A DNA stretch of 64,000 nt from Glomus cerebriforme. Its lineage: Eukaryota > Glomeromycota > Glomeromycetes > Glomerales > Glomeraceae. Shown here piece by piece: positions 61,330 through 64,000 of the stretch (within the stretch, counting starts at the first letter, position 1; every line of letters begins with the position of its first letter). The stretch is from the NCBI GenBank assembly GCA_003550305.1, contig QKYT01000218.1, forward strand, positions 4,436 to 68,435. The letters run 5' to 3'. Made by a program: the position numbers and the translations under genes. The notes beneath the pieces are model-generated. The model ran no database searches and had not been told where the DNA came from. It saw only the letters and a program-made list of their open reading frames with translations.

Positions 61330-61800
61330 CTTATAATACGTTCACGCCGTTGATTTTCGATTGATTGAACTTCAAAATCTTTTGAACGAAAATATTGATC
61401 TATAGAATTTGAAAAATTATTGTGACTTCTTGGAAGTATACTAAGATAATAACTTACGGATCTATAATTTTCTTATAAAAATGGTATGATGATCTAAATA
61501 ATAATAATTAATTGGTTTATAGTTTGTAAGTTGTGTTATTTTCTGATATTTTTATAGTTATATTATGGACAAGAATTTTATCATAATCCTCGATAACTAA
61601 AGTCAATTTATTTCTACCAAGATTTCATTTTGTAAATACTAATTTTCTTTCGATTTTTTTTGGAGCTCTTTCATTTCTTCTAATTTTTCTTCTATTATTC
61701 GTATCAGACTATCAGTTCTTTTTCGTTCTTTTTCTTGATCTTTAAGATCCAAAACATTTCTTTTCTTTCTCTTATTTGTTTTACTTTTTTACTTTTCCGT
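61330..61800 (-). CDS. Probable exons of an unrecognised gene (fragment)
   Basis: Three minus-strand stretches look coding. 61800-61639 gives SKTNKRKKRNVLDLKDQEKE followed by RKRTDSLIRIIEEKLEEMKE, basic then coiled-coil, as in a bZIP-like arrangement, ending in KSKEN and a stop. About 61625-61545 gives NKLTLVIEDYDKILVHNITI. About 61475-61326 gives YLSILPRSHNNFSNSIDQYF and FEVQSIENQRRERIISNQN to a TGA. I could not join them in phase with certainty, and no start was found. It may be a real gene with short introns or a decaying one. It points away from the WD40 gene that starts at 62058. Confidence 0.4.
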
Positions 61801-62057
61801 TATTCAATTTTATTTTTATCATAAAGCACTTAATTTTTAATCGGACGATTATGATATATTGTATATATTATATAATATTAAAAAATTAAAAAGCAAAATA
61901 TTTAGTACAACAATAAAAATCTAGGTGTAACGATAAATAAACTATATAAGCTCGGCAAATGGTTTTTTTTTAAATTTCAAATTATTTCGTCAGTTTTACG
62001 ATTTTCATTTTTTAACGATTCTTTGCTTCATTTCCTCAACATTGTGTGAAATATATA

Positions 62058-63953
62058 ATGTTACTTAAGCAAATTTGTCCCGGAAAGTCCAATGGACTTG
62101 TCCAAAGTTTCCATACGGCATACTGGGAAAATTCTCGTTATCTTGTAAGCTGAATGGTTTTAGTACCCTTTCCACTTTCAAATCGATTATAACGATTTTT
62201 TTTTCGTTTTACTTTTAATTCAACCTTGTTTCAAAGATATATGGTACAGGGGATAAACTTGTAATTTATCGTGGATCGGGTTTTGTTCAAACAATCAATG
62301 TCTCCGAAATTTTGGAGGGAGAGTCAAATGAAAAAAAAATTTTTTCCGTAGAGCTTTCAGAATTTGATGGAAAGGTTAGTAAGAAAGATTATTATAATGA
62401 TTGGTTTATCTATTGCTTGATTTTAAGCCCGTAGTATTGACAGTTTTATATTTTAAAAACTACCAAATGTTTGATTCGTTAATTTGGTGAATTATAGGCT
62501 ATTAATAAAAAATTTATATTTTTATTGAATAGATTGCTGTAACAATTGGAACAAATGTACTTATATTTAAACCAAATCAGAATGATAAAACCATGGTAAA
62601 ATTTCTAACTCGATTTATTTTGTTTTGTGATTTTGTGATATATATTTAATTATTACCCGTTTTATTATATCAGAAAATTAATTGGACTTTATTGAAAATT
62701 CTGAAACATGATTATTCTGTATCATGCACTTCATGGAGTTTAGTTAATGGTGAGTGCAGAGTTATAAAATTAATACTTGGACTTTTTTTTAAATATTTAT
62801 ATATTAAAAAATTTTAATTAAAGGTCAACTCTTGGTGGGTGGGGAGGCTATTGTTCTTTGGGAACAAAATAAATCTAATGAAGATAAATGGACAAAATTA
62901 TGGGAACAAAGGTTAGTTTATATTTTAAATATTATAATTAGTAATTTCTTTACTCATTTAATATATTCTTTCATAATTATACAGGGTTGCTTCTATAATA
63001 ACTCATATTGAAATATCACCAGATTCTACATTAATTGCTACTGTTGGAGAGGTATTTCTCCACATATTAATTTCATAATGATTTAAACTGTTTTATACAT
63101 TTGATTCTAAGATTAATACTTATAATAAATCTATTTATGCAAGTATGATAGACTTGTGAAAATTTGGTGTTGTCAAAAAAATGATGTCATGGAGCGAAAA
63201 TACAAATTTCATTATTTGCCACATCCAAGATCAGTAACCAACTTTTCATGGAGGAAAGGTCCATTTGAACAAATAAAGTAAAGAAATTTATTAAATTTAT
63301 TCGATTATTAAGTTTTAATCAAGAAATAAAACTAACATTATTTTAAAATAATTTAGTTCACAAGGCAGCAATATTCTTTTAACAGTTTGCAAGGATGGAA
63401 TATGTAGAATATGGGCTGCAACAAACCCTGATGAACCTCACAACCTTTATATATGTACAGTGGTTGATCCTGAACAATCATTGGTGACTCTTCCTTCTTT
63501 AGAAGAAGAAGGAATTTGTCATAAGCATTTTGATTGTTTCTCGCCAATTCATTGGATACATCCAAGAGAATTTTTGGTATCTATAAAATTAGCTTTAGAT
63601 TCCTTTGATAATGAAACGGGACAATCCCATGTTGGTGCTGGATTAAAAAAGTTGAGAAATCTTGCAAACGATACGCCTGATTTGTTTTATCAGGTTCAAC
63701 AAGATGGTTCTATGGTTATTTGGGGAATACGGGTAACTTTCCTAATAACGATTAATATTTAAAGATTTGTAATTTTAAGAAAATTCATTGACACTAAATT
63801 TATATAATTAGAATATTTATTGTAGGCCCAGACGCATTCCAAAGGTTCTTGTTTTGCTTCGTGCATCTCAGGTACTTTCGCCATCCGAATCAGATAATTT
63901 TCATGGAAGCACATTTGTATTTCATGATAATACAAGTCCGGATTTTAAGAGCA
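62058..63953 (+). CDS. Rav1/DmX-like WD40 protein, 5' part (runs off the window)
   Basis: Nine exons are in phase: 62058-62144, 62237-62374, 62533-62595, 62674-62749, 62824-62911, 62985-63051, 63144-63277, 63357-63732, 63812-63953. The last ends at a GTAAGT donor, so the gene continues. The first 377 or so residues form WD40 blades: IYGTGDKLVIYRGSG, AVTIGTNVLIFK, DYSVSCTSWSLVNGQLLVGG, LIATVGEYDRLVKIW and NILLTVCKDGICRIW. Later segments (FSPIHWIHPREFLVSIKL, WGIRNIYCRPRRIPKV) match the DmX/Rav1 pattern. Rav1 is the large subunit of the RAVE complex, which reassembles V-ATPase on acidic organelles. The full protein is normally over 1300 residues. No lesion is seen in this part. The start is the first ATG with no upstream frame. 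Confidence 0.88.
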
Positions 63954-64000
63954 GTAAGTATTATAAATTTATATAAATCATTCTATGAAGTGTTTCTTTT

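Overview
The window looks like a chromosome segment from an arbuscular mycorrhizal fungus, most likely Rhizophagus or a close relative (Glomeromycotina). The reasons are very high A+T, genes cut by many short GT-AG introns, a Kelch membrane protein and a DUF7918-type pair of kinds common in that group, a Crinkler-type NTPase-nuclease relic, and a dense load of decayed transposons and gene relics. The assignment rests on recognising families, not on a search.

Layout. 1-13 kb is mostly repeats and relics: a tandem array, a 388-bp MITE, a decayed DDE integrase, a coiled-coil pseudogene, a broken Crinkler-type gene and a 396-bp hAT-type MITE with a perfect 8-bp target duplication. 13-16 kb holds a broken small secreted protein and an intact six-exon Kelch protein. 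16-24.5 kb is repeat-rich: a young MITE and its decayed sister, a long hairpin, a mitochondrial-type pseudogene, a satellite array holding a 600-N assembly gap, a second copy of the 388-bp MITE and a dead hAT transposase. 25-37.6 kb is the main genic island: a four-EF-hand calcium-binding protein, a PAP2 phosphatase, a 21-exon mitochondrial presequence protease (Cym1/PreP) and two head-to-head DUF7918-like paralogues. 37.6-55 kb is again AT-rich, with a retroposon-like relic, several inverted-repeat elements, F-box/LRR and SAM-domain relics and three tandem arrays. 55-64 kb is genic: a small single-pass membrane protein, a Ste20/GCK kinase of the Kic1/Nak1 type, a probable minus-strand gene fragment and the 5' part of a Rav1/DmX-like WD40 protein that runs off the window.

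The intact genes are ordinary nuclear genes (mitochondrial peptide turnover, lipid phosphate turnover, polarity signalling, V-ATPase assembly) and do not form a pathway together. For the major intact genes I worked out exon boundaries by hand. All give continuous reading frames; the kinase needs one non-AG acceptor. The relics mostly break at CGA-to-TGA and TGG-to-TAG/TGA positions. The decayed MITE differs from its young sister mainly by transitions. Both point to cytosine deamination as the main force eroding the repeat compartment.
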